DNA from: Massospora cicadina
Taxonomy: Eukaryota > Entomophthoromycota > Entomophthoromycetes > Entomophthorales > Entomophthoraceae
Length of the DNA: 64,000 bases
Direction of reading: 5' to 3'
Assembly (NCBI GenBank): GCA_022478985.1
Contig: JAKSZP010000177.1
Span: 62,001 to 126,000, forward strand
The position numbers and the translations under genes are program-made. Below, piece after piece: positions 12,530 through 23,150 of this stretch (positions within the stretch are counted from its first letter, which is position 1; each line of letters opens with the position of its first letter). The notes under the pieces were generated by a model. It saw nothing but the letters and a program-made list of their open reading frames with translations, did no database searches and was not told the DNA's origin.

Positions 12530-12804
12530 ATAATATACAGGATTATTGGTCTGGCGTCCTCAATTTACTGATCCTTCTCCTCATCCTTGACAGGAGATTA
12601 TTGATATTGATGTTCATTTTGCAGTGCTATTAGAATGCTCATTTATATTCACATTTGTTATTTTCTCATAATGACCTCTTGGCTCATATCATTCTTAATT
12701 CTTCTCTGGAGATCTTATCACATTAATTTTGAGATTAATTTCTCCAAAACTTAGAGCTTAATTGATTTCAGAGTGCATAATGTTGACTATCATATAAGTC
12801 TGAC
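12530..12804 (-). repeat. Partial LTR start of an unidentified minus-strand element
   Basis: At 12804 the minus strand begins TGTCAGACTTATATG, directly after a purine tract AAGAGGGGGGA (12805-12816). This is the same arrangement as AAGAGGGGGAAA|TGTCAGATT in Gy7. The sequence left of it therefore looks like the U3 of a 3' LTR that is cut by the solo LTR at 12529 and may continue at 11244-10993. No second copy of this U3 is present in the window. Confidence 0.45.
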
Positions 12805-12818
12805 ATCCCCCCTCTTGT
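12805..12818 (-). other. Polypurine tract next to LTR start
   Basis: The minus strand reads GACAAGAGGGGGGA followed at once by TGTCAGAC. This is the plus-strand primer site used at the 3' LTR boundary. It resembles the tracts of Gy5, Gy7 and Gy8. The pol to which it belongs is not certain; Gy4 is the nearest candidate. Confidence 0.55.
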
Positions 12819-13049
12819 CCAGCTCATAAGTCGAATTCACAGTCTTGGTACCAAGAACTACTTGATAGCATGTCTGATAAAGACCTTTGGATCTTCCAGC
12901 TGATAAGTCAATCTGCACGTTGGAACCTCTTCTATGGTCCTCCCAGGACTCATACTCCCAGTCAAGTGCCCTTGTACAGTCCTTCCATGGAAATAACAGA
13001 AATGGTATCCAACCCCAAAAAAACCAGGTTAGCAATTGTCTCAAACAGC

Positions 13050-13870
13050 TTGTGATTAAACCTTCCTCTGTCATCGATTCCTGAGATAAACTTCAAAACT
13101 CTCCTAGATTTGGCTCCATTTGCAGAGTCTCCTATCATCATCAGTGAACCTCCTGAAGCAATGCCCTCCAATCTCTATTGATTATTCTTCACCAGATCAG
13201 ACTTGTTTCAGAGTTCCTTTTCCAACTCAGCCAATACTAAAAGCCAGCTATTTTTGCAACTGAACTAGCCATTAAAAACAGAAAACATTTCAAACTCCCC
13301 TATGCAGAATTGATGGACCAATTAACTGAGACTCTGTCCATAGCTCTGAACCCCTTTAATTTCAAAAGCACCCTAGTTTGAGACGTCGCGGCTTATGCTC
13401 TTTGCTTTGCCAGCCAAGTTCTTCAAAGTTTCGCCACAAAGCTTCCAGACTCTCCTGGCTTTCATCGCTCATTCTACTTCCATTTCCAAGAAGCTTGAAG
13501 TCATCATCTTCAGGATGCCATTTGCTCCCTTCATGACTATCTCATTTCTGGTGCATCCCATTGGTATCTTCTCCTGATGACTTTACTAGGGGGCATGATT
13601 TGGCAACCCCACCTAGTATCCCTTGCTTGATGCTGGCTCATATGTCCAATGTTCTTGACAAAGCCCGTCATCAAGCACTAAAGACCAATCTTCCAGCTCT
13701 GGTGCCATATTGAGATTAATTACGCTTATTTGCCTACTGCCTCTTCTTGTTCTGTTGCTTCCCTCCCTGATCCAGGGTATTGCATTTGGCATGTTCTGAC
13801 ATTTCCATCTCTCTTCCACTAGTTGCTTTCTTGCAGGGATCAGGATCCACTAGATGAACTTGCTTTCAAG
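13050..13870 (+). pseudogene. Gag-like fragment, antisense to the surrounding Gy4
   Basis: The plus strand carries a coding-like frame at 13246-13575, open apart from two stops: FATELAIKNRKHFKLPYAEL, MDQLTETLSIALNPFNFKST, stop, DVAAYALCFASQVLQSFATK, LPDSPGFHRSFYFHF. Upstream pieces (for example LDLAPFAESPIIISEPPEAM near 13100-13160) and downstream DKARHQALKTNLPALVPY near 13660-13710 are also coding-like. The composition and the helix-rich central part suggest a retrotransposon gag or a LINE ORF1. No intact zinc knuckle is seen. It does not resemble the gag of Gy4, Gy5 or Gy7, so it probably comes from another family captured here. Confidence 0.4.
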
Positions 13871-13989
13871 TAGGTCTAGCCCTTGCTTGTATCTGATCTC
13901 ACATAAGTTTTTGACAGTTTGTTTAAACCTACTGCGATCCATCCTCCTTCCCCCAAGAGGTGACATAGGCGGAATCATTCCTGAGTCAA

Positions 13990-14110
13990 GGATAACTAAT
14001 AAATATCTTTTAAAATATATATATATATTTCTTGAGGCGTTTTTTTATTTTTTTTTCTATATTTTTTATCAATTCTTATTTTTTTTTCTTCTTTTTTTCA
14101 TGGGATTTGA
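13990..14110 (-). repeat. A-rich (T-rich on plus) low-complexity tract after Gy4 pol
   Basis: Plus-strand runs of T broken by single C or A occupy about 14040-14100, with a (TA) run just before. On the coding (minus) strand it is A-rich and follows the integrase end. Gy7 has a comparable A-rich tract just after its pol (about 38745-38815), so this is probably an ancestral 3' UTR feature. The open frame across it is low-complexity, not a gene. Confidence 0.6.
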
Positions 14111-14249
14111 TCTTTTCTCAGTTCAGTGGTCCATCTTTTTATTTTATTCCCCCAAATTAGTTCCTGGGTATACTTGGACCTACCAGTTTTCTATGGTTCA
14201 GAGGTCTTATTTTTTAAGACTTAACAATCTAGTTTGGTTCAGTGGTCCT

Positions 14250-15400
14250 ATTTTAGACTTAACCAAATCCTTAGGACATAACCAACTTAATGGTTCAGCA
14301 GTCCTTCAGGAACTCTTTATTCAATATTAATTCATTGATACACTGCTTTAAATACTTAGCACGGACTCAAATTACTATCCTTTCATCCAAGAGGTTCTTG
14401 ATGGAGTAAGCGTCCACCACCATCTTGGTGATAATCTCAAACAGACTCAACCACAATGCATCAAGCTTGTTTCTTCTCCCAAAACCATGTGTATTGTAAT
14501 AGGCAACCTTTCGCCTATTTGGTATTCTGATAAGACTAGTCAGTTCTTATCATCCAAATTTTTGCTTGAATCCTTTTCTTTAAAGTCATATTAAGCTTAC
14601 AATTGCAATTTAATCAAATATTCTTCAATCAGTTCAGGTACTGCTTGGCATTCATCCCCAATTTTGGTTCCACCAACAAATATAAAATTGGTGGCAATGT
14701 GGACTTCCTTCCATATAGCAACTCAAACGGCGTTTTCCCATTGCTGTATGATGACTTATATTGTAGGCAAACTTCACCAAACTAAGGTACATTCCCCATG
14801 AAGAAGATCTTCCTGCGACCAGCTTCCTCAGAGTCATGGCCAGTGTTCCATTGACCCGTTCTACCAGTCCATTTGTCTCCAGCTGGTAGGGTACATATAC
14901 TACTCCTTAGATCCACATTATCTCATTTAATCATGGGATCACATGAGATGTGAAATTCATTCCATTGTTTTTTAGCAGGACCTGCAGGCATCCATGTCAG
15001 TATACTACTTGATCTAGGATAAACTTCACAGTGATGGTAGCAACTAATTTTGCCAGGACTTTCATCTCAACCCATCTTGTCAGATGGTCGATTGCAACTA
15101 TGATGTATTTGATACCCCCAGTACTCATGATTAGTGGTCCCATCACGTCAACGGACACCATATGCTAAGCAAATCCAGGGTGGACCAGTCAGCATCCAGT
15201 CATGTTTATGTGCGGCTTGTGCAACTGGAAATCCACACAGCAAGCCAGATAGTCCATTATGTCGTAGTCAATGGACTCCCAGTAGTTTGGATGGAAAATA
15301 TGATAGTCATATCTCTTAGGCCTCCATGACTGACAACCTTATGAGCGGCTTGAATGATAGCCACTCATTCCAACGGATTTGGGAAAAGTAATCGCTTCCC
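14250..15400 (-). pseudogene. Gy4: integrase remnant
   Basis: On the minus strand the core reads VSVDVMGPL (first Asp present) near 15130-15160, then IKYIIVAIDHLTRWVEMK near 15070-15120. LLKNNGMNFTSHV follows near 14960-15000, where the second catalytic Asp is Asn. NGLVERVNG (Glu present) lies near 14855-14880, and LVKFAYNISHH near 14750-14780. The C-terminal piece has YGFGRRNKLDALWLSLFEII and a VDAYSIKNLL-like stretch near 14390-14480. This is the DDE integrase of the Gy5/Gy7/Gy8 clade, inactivated by stops and by loss of the second Asp. Confidence 0.8.
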
Positions 15401-15499
15401 ATTGATCATCTTTAAAACTTGTCCATTTATAGTCTCAGTGTTTTCCATTAATTTTCAAAGCGCACCTTGAGTTTCTTGGGGCTTGTTACTAATTTCTCT

Positions 15500-15900
15500 G
15501 TTGACTATTCTCTGGAATAGCTCATCTGCTTGATGGTATACCACCTGGACCTATGGTAACCACAAGAAATCCGCATTTTGATGAGAAGCTCCAGCTCAGT
15601 TGACTATCTCATAATCATAAGCCTGTAGCTTTAGTGCCCATCAGGCCAGTCATTCTTCTGGTTCTCATAAATTGTGTAACCAATGCAAAGAGGAGTGGTC
15701 TATCACCACTTTGAAGTGCGTTCCATGGATATACACCCAAAACTGTTTACAGGGGTAAATGAACGCAAGGCATTCATTCTTGGTCACGGTGTAATCCCTC
15801 TTAGCAGCTGAGAGTGTATGACTCACATATGCCACTGCATTTTTGTCCCCAAGTTCATCTACTTGGCTTAGTTTGGCGCCAATTACCATTTATGAAGTAT
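15500..15900 (-). pseudogene. Gy4: RNase H remnant
   Basis: A 74-residue open stretch at 15665-15889 on the minus strand reads GDKNAVAYVSHTLSAAKRDY, TVTKNECLAFIYPCKQFWVY and THFKVVIDHSSLHWL. This is the usual gypsy RNase H signature (VAY-S--L---E-NY-V-E-ECLA ... F-V-TDH-SL-WL). RNase H removes the RNA strand during reverse transcription. The segment after it, toward 15500, is the connection to integrase and is eroded. Confidence 0.85.
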
Positions 15901-16800
15901 TAGTTTGTACTATAATTTCTCTATTGAAATTTAGATATTTCAAAATCAGAGAACCTATTAAATACTGGCATAATTTATCAAAGAATCTCTGGGCCTCTTC
16001 ACTTCAAGTGAATCCTCTTTTTGGATCCTTCAGCAAAAGGAAGGGGGGCTCAGATATTCTTGCAAAATCCCAAATGGATCTTTTATAGTTTCCAATCATT
16101 CCAAGGAACACTTGGATATCTTGGGCACTCTTTGGTACAGCCATTCGCTCTATGGCTTCTATCTTCTGGGTTTGTGGCTGCAGTCCACTAGAGTTGATTA
16201 GAAATCCCAGATATACTTATTTTTCTTGAAGAAGTGGCACTTCCTCAGTTTAATCTTCAGGTTGTCCGCAGATAATAGCTTAAACACTTCCTCCAAGTGG
16301 TGAAAATGGCCAGTGAACGTCCTACTGAAAACATTTATATCATTCAAGTATACCAGAACGCATTACAACTTCAAGTCATTTAGTATGGCGTCCATGGACC
16401 TCTATAACGTCGCAGGTGCATTGCATATACCCTGGGGCATCCTCGTTGGTTGATAAAGCTCCTAGCAATAATAATCACGCATTTCTTTTGGTCTTTTCTT
16501 GGAAAATCAATTTTCTAATATCCCAATATTAGATACATAGTGGAGAAAAACTTTGCTTCTCCAAATCAATCTAGTGCATATCAATTTGTGGTAGTGGGTA
16601 TAAATCCTTCTTCATAATCTTGTGCAGCTTCTGATAATCAATCACCACCTGATTAGAGCCATCCTTCTTCTTCATGATAAGGATAGAGCTCATGCAGGGA
16701 CTCAATGACGGAACTAGAAGCCCATGATTCACAAGTTTGCTAATTTCTTCCTCCATTACCGCTTCAGCCACCTCGTCCATCAAATTAATCTCATTCATAT
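15900..16800 (-). pseudogene. Gy4: reverse transcriptase remnant
   Basis: The minus strand opens with EAVMEEEISKLVNHGLLVPS, then SPCMSSILIMKKKDGSNQVV and IDYQKLHKIMKKDLYPLPQI (16571-16798). These are the finger and palm motifs of gypsy RT. The catalytic loop near 16338-16355 reads VYLNDINVFS; the family has YLDD, so the first Asp is Asn. The IQVFLGMI-like thumb lies near 16090-16130. Stops and shifts are frequent past 16570. Confidence 0.8.
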
Positions 16801-17089
16801 TAGAAAACTTCCTCAGTATTAACCTTAGAGATTACATCTCTTGCACATCCTAAATTGTGGTCATCCTGGGCAAATACTTCCCCATACTTGTCAAATAATT
16901 TGAGCACCACCTCTTGCTTTCTGTCTGTCATATCAGCGAGTTGCTCTCAAGTGATCAATAAATTGATATTTTTGGTAACCCCAGCTGGCAATCCCATTTC
17001 ATCAAGGGTTCCAAAATTATGGAATTTCTCAATTCAGCCGTTGGGATTTGATGAACAAATGCAACAATCTGAGTGTTCTCAATTTTTAT

Positions 17090-17800
17090 CAGTTTCTAAC
17101 TCAATTAAGCCAAGAGAACTCAAATTCCCCATGGCCTGGCATAATTATTCCAGGAGCCACCCAAGGCTCTACTCTGGACTTCTTCCAGGGGCTTCCAACT
17201 TCTCTATATAGCAGCTCTGGTATCTCCAATGTCAACCTCGTGTCAACTATTATCTGTGTTCCAAGCGGTATGGTTCTCACACTTTTGATTTTCATAAGAA
17301 TTCCCCAATCTTCTAGGATTTCTGTAGCATTTCTCATTGCTTCCAGCCAACTAGTTGGTATTGAATTGGGACAATGCTGTCATTGTAGATTAGGTTGATG
17401 AAGTTATGTCTCCTAGTCAATGGAGATTCCCCATCTTTCTGATAAACCAATGGTAACGTATGACCCAATATGGTCACCAATTATCCTCAAAGTTACATTT
17501 AACTCTGTATTTTTGTAGAAACTCTGTCCCAATCAGAATATCATAGTTTTGGTTGGCCAAAACTATTGCTGGGGCGGATACTACTAAGGATATAAATAGA
17601 AGTGGTAGAGCACAATACAATCCACATGAGATGGTGGTATTTGTCCCAACTGTTACATATATTTTTCTTGTGTTCTTAATCGGGCGAGATCTTCATCCTC
17701 TTCACCAGCTTGGTTAAAACAATGTTGATGGGCACTCCACTGTCAACTATCACCCTCACCATACTCAATTAACTAGTATATCTATATATATACACTAGAG
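17090..17800 (-). pseudogene. Gy4: protease and protease-RT linker
   Basis: On the minus strand VRVIVDSGVP (catalytic Asp codon at 17742-17744) is followed by NIVLTKLVKRMKIS and, near 17500-17570, by APAIVLANQNYDILIGTEFL. This is a retropepsin fold with its flap and ILIG motifs; it cuts the Gag-Pol polyprotein in the virus-like particle. The Ala after DSG is Val here. Downstream, a 78-residue stretch at 17101-17337 matches the linker also seen in Gy5 and Gy7 (EPWVAPGIIMPGHGE). Several frameshifts are present. Confidence 0.75.
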
Positions 17801-18359
17801 TAATGTAAAATTGTATTTACTGAGTGTTTTGTGGCATCATTTGCCAAATCAAGGATGTTAATTATTTGCACCAATAGATCAGGAAACGATTCCTTGATTG
17901 TGCTAAGGGGAATTGACAGGTTTGCCTCATCTAATTTGACTCTGGTCAATTCTTCTGGATTATCTATGGATTGAATCTTGTCTGCCAGTTGTCACATGTA
18001 CGGCTGAGCAGCTTCCTTATTTATTTTGGGGTCAATACTCTTTTCTCTGGATCTTGTTACAGCATTCACATCTAAATTGACCTCTTGATATAGCTGATCC
18101 TGCACTTCATCATCAACGAACAGATCATTAATGTCAATTTCTTCATGCATAATATTTGGAGGAACAGGTTTTTCTGCAGATCTAGAATGTTCCCCATCTA
18201 GGCTGCAGGCCCTTTTCCTGACTCCTGTGCAAAGTTATTCTTTCACTTGGACCATGTTAATCTGTTCTTTTTTTCTTGCAATGCACAGTGATATGTCCTT
18301 TTCCTCTGCACTGGTAACAGATTTTTTCCCTCTTATTGATCCGTTTAACTATTCAGGCT

Positions 18360-18977
18360 TATTTACAGCGCGGTTCTGTTATTCAACTCTGATAGCGCCT
18401 TGGTACCCTTCATGGGGATTTGAATTTTGTACTGTATTTGATTTTGATTCTTATATTTGGAGCATTGAAGGTAGCTCCTAATATTTTTAAATGGTCCACA
18501 ATCTGAGAGGTGGTAATCTCTGTTGCAAACATGGAATACATCATTTGATGCAAATTGTGATAGGGCCAAAGGGCTGCTTGTATTGAAATCCAGTATCAAA
18601 TTCAACCAGTACTTTTGCATTACCAAAATCTGCAATTCTTTGTAAACAATCAGCGAAACTTGCTAAGTATTTGTCCTTCTGGAATAGATTTCCCATGTTT
18701 TCTTGTCCACTCTTTGACATGCATGCGGGACTTCCAAATTCCTTCATAATGGCCGCATTAGCCTCTGAGTACAACCAGCTGTCCCTCTCTAGATAGGGAA
18801 ACACTAAGTTCTGACAATTGATATCCAGACAACTCATCACCGTCAAAGCCTTTTAACAATCACTGTATCCAGACATTGTCATATCAAATAATTGGAAAAA
18901 TGCAGGGGCGTTATCCCGATGGAAAGTAGGTAATTAAGTGTTGCTTTAAATTCCTACAAGGTTTTTCTAGCCATTTC
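18360..18977 (-). pseudogene. Gy4: gag, C-terminal part
   Basis: The minus strand reads PAFFQLFDMTMSGYSD, VMSCLDINCQNLVFPYL and SEANAAIMKEFGSP (18541-18890). It aligns with Gy7 gag (SFLKLFEKAMRRASDH ... LDAHSCDLVMPYLGDDWSYM), so the two share one gag family. A Cys/His-bearing stretch near 18480-18530 may be a decayed zinc knuckle. The reading is cut at 18977 by Gy5 and resumes at 24911. Confidence 0.75.
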
Positions 18978-19474
18978 TGTCGCGATTTCAATATGAATGG
19001 ATGATAAGCCCTAAGTCAATATGTTGTAATGGATGGATCTGCCAAGTTGTTATGAATACAATTATTTGAGCGTCTTGAAATAAGGCGATAATGGGTTGTT
19101 GGGAAATCGACAAAATTGGGCTATTGTGAATTGATTAATGAATAATTGGCAGAACTAATGAGATACAGCGAAGTGAATTACTAAGACATGAAAGTGGCAC
19201 CATCCAAAGTCATTACCATATAAGTGGGATGAGATGATTGAGGAAGTTAAGTTATTAGTAGTTTTAAAGTGAGTGTAACAGCGAGAATCCGCTGTATTAA
19301 GATATTAAATAAAAGAGAGTTGAGGGAGCGAGTGCTCCATATATATATTTATTTTTAAGTTTATTTTGTTGTGTTGAGGACAATGATGTCTATCGTTGGT
19401 CTTAATTGCTCAGTGGGTGAGCCCTGTGCAATTATCCCTCGGTGTATCTCTCAAATACTGCCAATTTTATTACA
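18978..19474 (+). repeat. Gy5: 5' LTR
   Basis: It starts TGTCGCGATTTC and ends TTTTATTACA. It matches the 3' LTR (24410-24910) along its whole length at roughly 85-90% by eye. GAGTGTAACAG-GAGAATCCG, GGAGCGAGTGCTCC and a TATATATATTTAT stretch (TATA-like, about 19340) are shared. The short hairpin at 19325-19338 precedes the TATA-like run. Confidence 0.9.
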
Positions 19475-19475
19475 G

Positions 19476-19493
19476 TGGTGCTCACTACAGGGG
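19476..19493 (+). other. Gy5: primer-binding site
   Basis: TGGTGCTCACTACAGGGG begins one base after the LTR end. The same site is present in Gy4 (minus strand 25424-25440), and its first 11 bases are present in Gy7 (33367). It would pair with a tRNA ending in ...AGTGAGCACCA. I could not identify the tRNA. Confidence 0.8.
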
Positions 19494-19516
19494 GCCCATT
19501 GACAAATAACAATACA

Positions 19517-20880
19517 ATGAAAACTCAGCTGCCAGCTATGTTGCATCCAGGTTGTTTTGATAAGAAATCTGCACAAAAGGCTGGGCCTGTTGCATATGAG
19601 GAGTTGAAATTCGTGTTAAATATGGTGCTAAAAAGGCAAGAGGAGTTTCTTCAGAATGTTTACAGTGATAAGTTGCCACCATTTGATCGTGAAGGAAATA
19701 TTTATGGGTTCTTTCGCCAATTTGAGTTTGCAACTGAAGATACTTCAGATCAACTAAGGGCGAAGTTATTGCTCTCCTCTTTGGATGTTGGGAGTGCTGA
19801 TCAAGTCATTTGCTACCTCTCAGCTAGTTCCGTTTCCTACCATGAAGCTAAAGAGATGGTGCTGTAGTTGTTCAGCGGATCTGCAAAAATGTTGCAGCGA
19901 AAAGCTGAGTTTTTAACCATTGAGTTTCAACATAATGAGACCCTCACTGCATTTGCTAATCAATTCTCAGCAGAAGCCCATGTGTTAATTAGGGCAAAAA
20001 GTTTAACTGAATGTGACACAATCATAGCGTTGACCTCTGCTGTGAAAACATACTGAGAGCTTTTTAATGCTATGGCTCCATATTTAGAGGTTGATGTACC
20101 TTTGCTTAAACTTGTTCAAATTCTATGCCAGATATCTACTACCTTTCCTCCACCCAGTATAAAAGCGAAAAACTATTGCCTCCGCTGCTAGCCTTGTTTA
20201 TATGGAGGAATCATCTATCCCTGTTCAGCGCCCAGTTGACATTCTCTGGACCTATTATCATCACTAGCCTCAGTTTCAACCAAGTTTACAACAGCGGTTT
20301 ACCTCTCAGGATGGGCCTGGTTACACTGTTCAATACCAGTCCACCTTTTTTGGTGGCCCATTTTACAACACTCAAGGACGCAGGTCTCATAGGGTTAATT
20401 GCTTTTTTAGCGGTCGGCTGGGGCACCTGGCTAGGAGCTGTCATAATTGTTGGGTTCAGTACCTATCGTGGGAGCAGTATAATCAGGGAAAAGTCAGAGC
20501 GGAGTAGAGATGGGACTCTCTACCTCTGCTAATCTGACTCAAAACGTCCCTTCTGAACCTATTCCTACACAACCAGCTGCTGCTTCCTGGTATGATGATG
20601 CTTTTCTATACCAGCAGCCAGTTGGAGGGGTAAATGTGCTTACACAAACGCAACTCAAGGATATGACAGAAGAGGGTCCTCGATGCAGGTTGAGATGTAT
20701 GCGTGCCAAATGTTCAACCAAGTTTCCCTTAAAAGTTAACCCTCCTCAGATGCACCTTTTTTGCAAGCAGTAAGCGCCGCTCTTCCAGTCAAAACTATTA
20801 TCAAACAATACCCCAGAATTGGTAAAGGGATTTCATGTTTCTTTGTAGACAGGGATTCTTTAGATGTACATGTTATAAAC
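19517..20880 (+). pseudogene. Gy5: gag (capsid/nucleocapsid) remnant
   Basis: The first ATG after the primer site is at 19517 (MKTQLPAMLHPG). The frame is open to a TAG at 19865 and resumes in the same frame to 20056. Key segments are LPPFDREGNIYGFFRQFEFA, LRAKLLLSSLDVGSADQVIC and FLTIEFQHNETLTAFANQFS. These match gag of Gy8 (AKLLLSNLDIKSANKVTCYL; KAEFMTIKFQKNKSLVEFAE). Downstream, frames at 20125-20773 carry the linker toward a nucleocapsid region; a Cys-rich piece near 20830-20890 may be a ruined knuckle. It is broken by at least one stop and several shifts. Confidence 0.8.
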
Positions 20881-20929
20881 AGTTGAGATGTGTCTTACTC
20901 AAAATGTACTTACTGTGATCTGGTTGCAG

Positions 20930-21320
20930 CTAAGACCCAAGTCCGTGCCATCATAGATACCGGTGCCCCATCAATCAAGTCTCTACCAAATTGGTGGCCA
21001 AGTTGTCATTAAAACCAGATGTGGAACACTGGATATTATACGGCACTGCTGGAGCGGAAAATACAGTCTCTGAGGGAGCATACAGTGCGCTTCTTCTGCA
21101 GTTTGGTTCTATTGTAATGGTAGCCCCAGCTATAATGTTACCAAATAGCCATTATGATCTGCTAATCGGAACTGCTTTCTTGAGACACTATGGGGCTGTC
21201 ATTGATATGACTCATGAGACTTTTGAAATATTGGGTCAGTGCATCCCAATTTACTTCACCTCTAGCGGAGTGCCAAATGATCTGGTGCATATGGGGAATA
21301 TCAATCTAGCATAAAGTGAT
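20930..21320 (+). pseudogene. Gy5: aspartic protease (retropepsin)
   Basis: VRAIIDTGAP is encoded at 20941-20970, with the catalytic D-T-G-A codons at 20956-20967. A one-base shift follows. The frame then continues TKLVAKLSLKPD, YGTAGAENTVSEGAYSALLL, APAIMLPNSHYDLLIGTAFL and RHYGAVIDMTHETFEILGQC to a stop at 21312. The DTGA triad and the LLIG motif are the two hallmarks of gypsy protease. Unlike Gy7 and Gy8, the catalytic Asp is retained. Confidence 0.85.
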
Positions 21321-21399
21321 GGAGTAATCCCAGTACGCTACCAGTGATTAAAAATTAAAACCTGAGCCCTTCCTCAACAGATTTATGAATATCAAGGGT

Positions 21400-22690
21400 T
21401 GCCGCTGAGAGCGGCTGGATCTATATCTAATCCATCTGGGCATCAAGTTATACTGAACACTGAGTTGGTGGTTGAAATTCTGGATGGACTCTATGGGGAG
21501 GTTATTGGGCCATATCAGCAATCATGGCTGGAGCCCCACGTGGCCCCGGGCATTATATTGCCAGGGCAAGGGGAGATCAACGTTTTACTTGCAAATCTAC
21601 AAATGGTACCCTTGCAAATCCGCCGCCACCAAATAGTGGCATACTTACAATTAATCCCCATTGAGGAGGTTCTTTCAGTTCATGAATTTGTTTTGCTGGA
21701 GGAATTTAGTCTGCATTTCAAACTATCGCTCAATGTAACAGCTGTTGTATCCTGAGACGAGTTAATGGGGCTATTGGAACCACAGAAGGATAAGGAAATC
21801 ACTTTATTTTAAAAATATAAAGGGATTTTTGCTGTCAATGACTATGATTTAGGATGCGCGCGGGGGGTAAGCATAGGCTGGACACTGGAGATCATCCTCC
21901 CATCAGGTCAAGGCCAATCCACTGATCAAGGGTGGCAGAAGAAGTAGTAACTGAGGAAATTGACAAGCTATTAGCGCAAGGGATGTTTGAACCACGTAAG
22001 AGTCCATGGGCTTAACCCGTTCTGATTGTTAAAAAGAAGGATGGCACCAACTGCATAGTAATAGTCTACCAAAAGCTCAATAGCATCACCAAAAAGGACT
22101 CCTATTTCTTACCACAAATTACGACGCTTTAAGTTAACTACGAGGAGCTCAGTTTCTTCTCAGCTATGGACCTGATTTCAGGGTACTGGCAAATTGAGTT
22201 GCCACCAGCAGAGCAGGAGAAGTGCACTTTAATCACATCTAAAGGTCTTTTCAACCAACTCGGATGCCACAAGGCTGTGTAACGCCCCAGCCACGTTTCA
22301 ACGAGCAATGTATAATATTCTGGGGGACCTAAAATTGTCATGTGTCCTTGTATACCTTGACGACATTAATGTTTTCTCCTAACCTTCTCTGAATACCTCA
22401 ATCATCTAGAAGCTGTGTTCCGCCAGCTCACTGAGGTCAACATAAAGATCAAATCTTGGAAATGCCACTTCTTTAAGGACCAGCTGGAGTACCTGGGGTT
22501 CGTGGTTGATGCCACAGGGCTGCAACCTCTACCAGCCAAGGTGGAAGCTATATATATAAAATGACTCCACCCAACAGCAAGAGAGGATATACAGGTATTT
22601 TTGGGTATGATCAGGTATCACCGGCGCTTCATCCCTAGCTTCAGCTGTATTGGGGGCCCACTATTTGAGTTATTATAAAAAGACGCCATT
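21400..22690 (+). pseudogene. Gy5: linker and reverse transcriptase
   Basis: The linker (21399-21755) has LDGLYGEVIGPYQQSW, EPHVAPGIILPGQGEI and RRHQIVAYLQLIP, also present in Gy4 and Gy7. RT follows: EEVVTEEIDKLLAQGMFEP, PVLIVKKKDGTNCIVI, FFSAMDLISGYWQIELPPAE near 22150-22210, and the catalytic VYLDDINVFS at 22350-22379 (Y-L-D-D codons 22353-22364). LEYLGFVVDATGLQPLPAKV and EDIQVFLGMIRYHRRFIPSF form the thumb. YLDD is intact, but stops and shifts interrupt the polymerase repeatedly (for example after PRKSPWA). Confidence 0.85.
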
Positions 22691-22719
22691 TTAAAATGGA
22701 CGGAATGGCAGCAACGCGC

Positions 22720-23150
22720 TTTTGATACGCTTCAAATGGCACTGATCAGTGCCCCAGTGTTACACTATCCTAATTTTGAAAAAGAGTTTATTATTTAGAT
22801 GGATGCATCCCTTTCCGCTGTAGGGGCAGTCCTATCCCAAAAAGACGAGGAAGGAGAAGAGCACCCCGTAGCATATTGCAGTCATAGCTTGAACAGCCAT
22901 GAGCGCAATTATACTATGACTGAGCGGGAGTGCTTAGTGGTGATCTACGCCTATAAGCAATTATGGGTGTATTTTCATGGGGTGAAATTCAAAGTTGTAA
23001 CAAATCATGCCTCACTACGCTGGTTATAAAATCTGAAAGACCTGGAAGGGCGCTTGGCCCAATGGGAGATTAAATTGCAGGCATACAATTTTAAAATTCT
23101 TCATCAACCTGGAGCAAAACACCAGAATGCCGATTGTTTATCAAGATTGC
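22720..23150 (+). pseudogene. Gy5: RNase H
   Basis: The 22799-23029 stretch reads MDASLSAVGAVLSQKD, EEHPVAYCSHSLNSHERNYT, TERECLVVIYAYKQLWVYFH and FKVVTNHASLRWL, then a stop where another residue is expected. It continues QAYNFKILHQPGAKHQNADC. This is the full RNase H signature; the usual TDHASL reads TNHASL, another Asp-to-Asn change. The NADCLSRL tail marks the end of the domain. Confidence 0.85.

Noticed and set aside
13854..14330. Open plus-strand frame of 158 codons rich in Phe, Leu and Tyr
   Set aside because: It runs through a T-rich low-complexity tract antisense to the A-rich tail of Gy4. The hydrophobic run comes from T runs, not from a membrane protein gene.
19325..19338. Hairpin GGAGC-GAGT-GCTCC considered as a bacterial-type terminator
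   Set aside because: It lies inside a eukaryotic LTR next to a TATA run with no T tract typical of intrinsic terminators.
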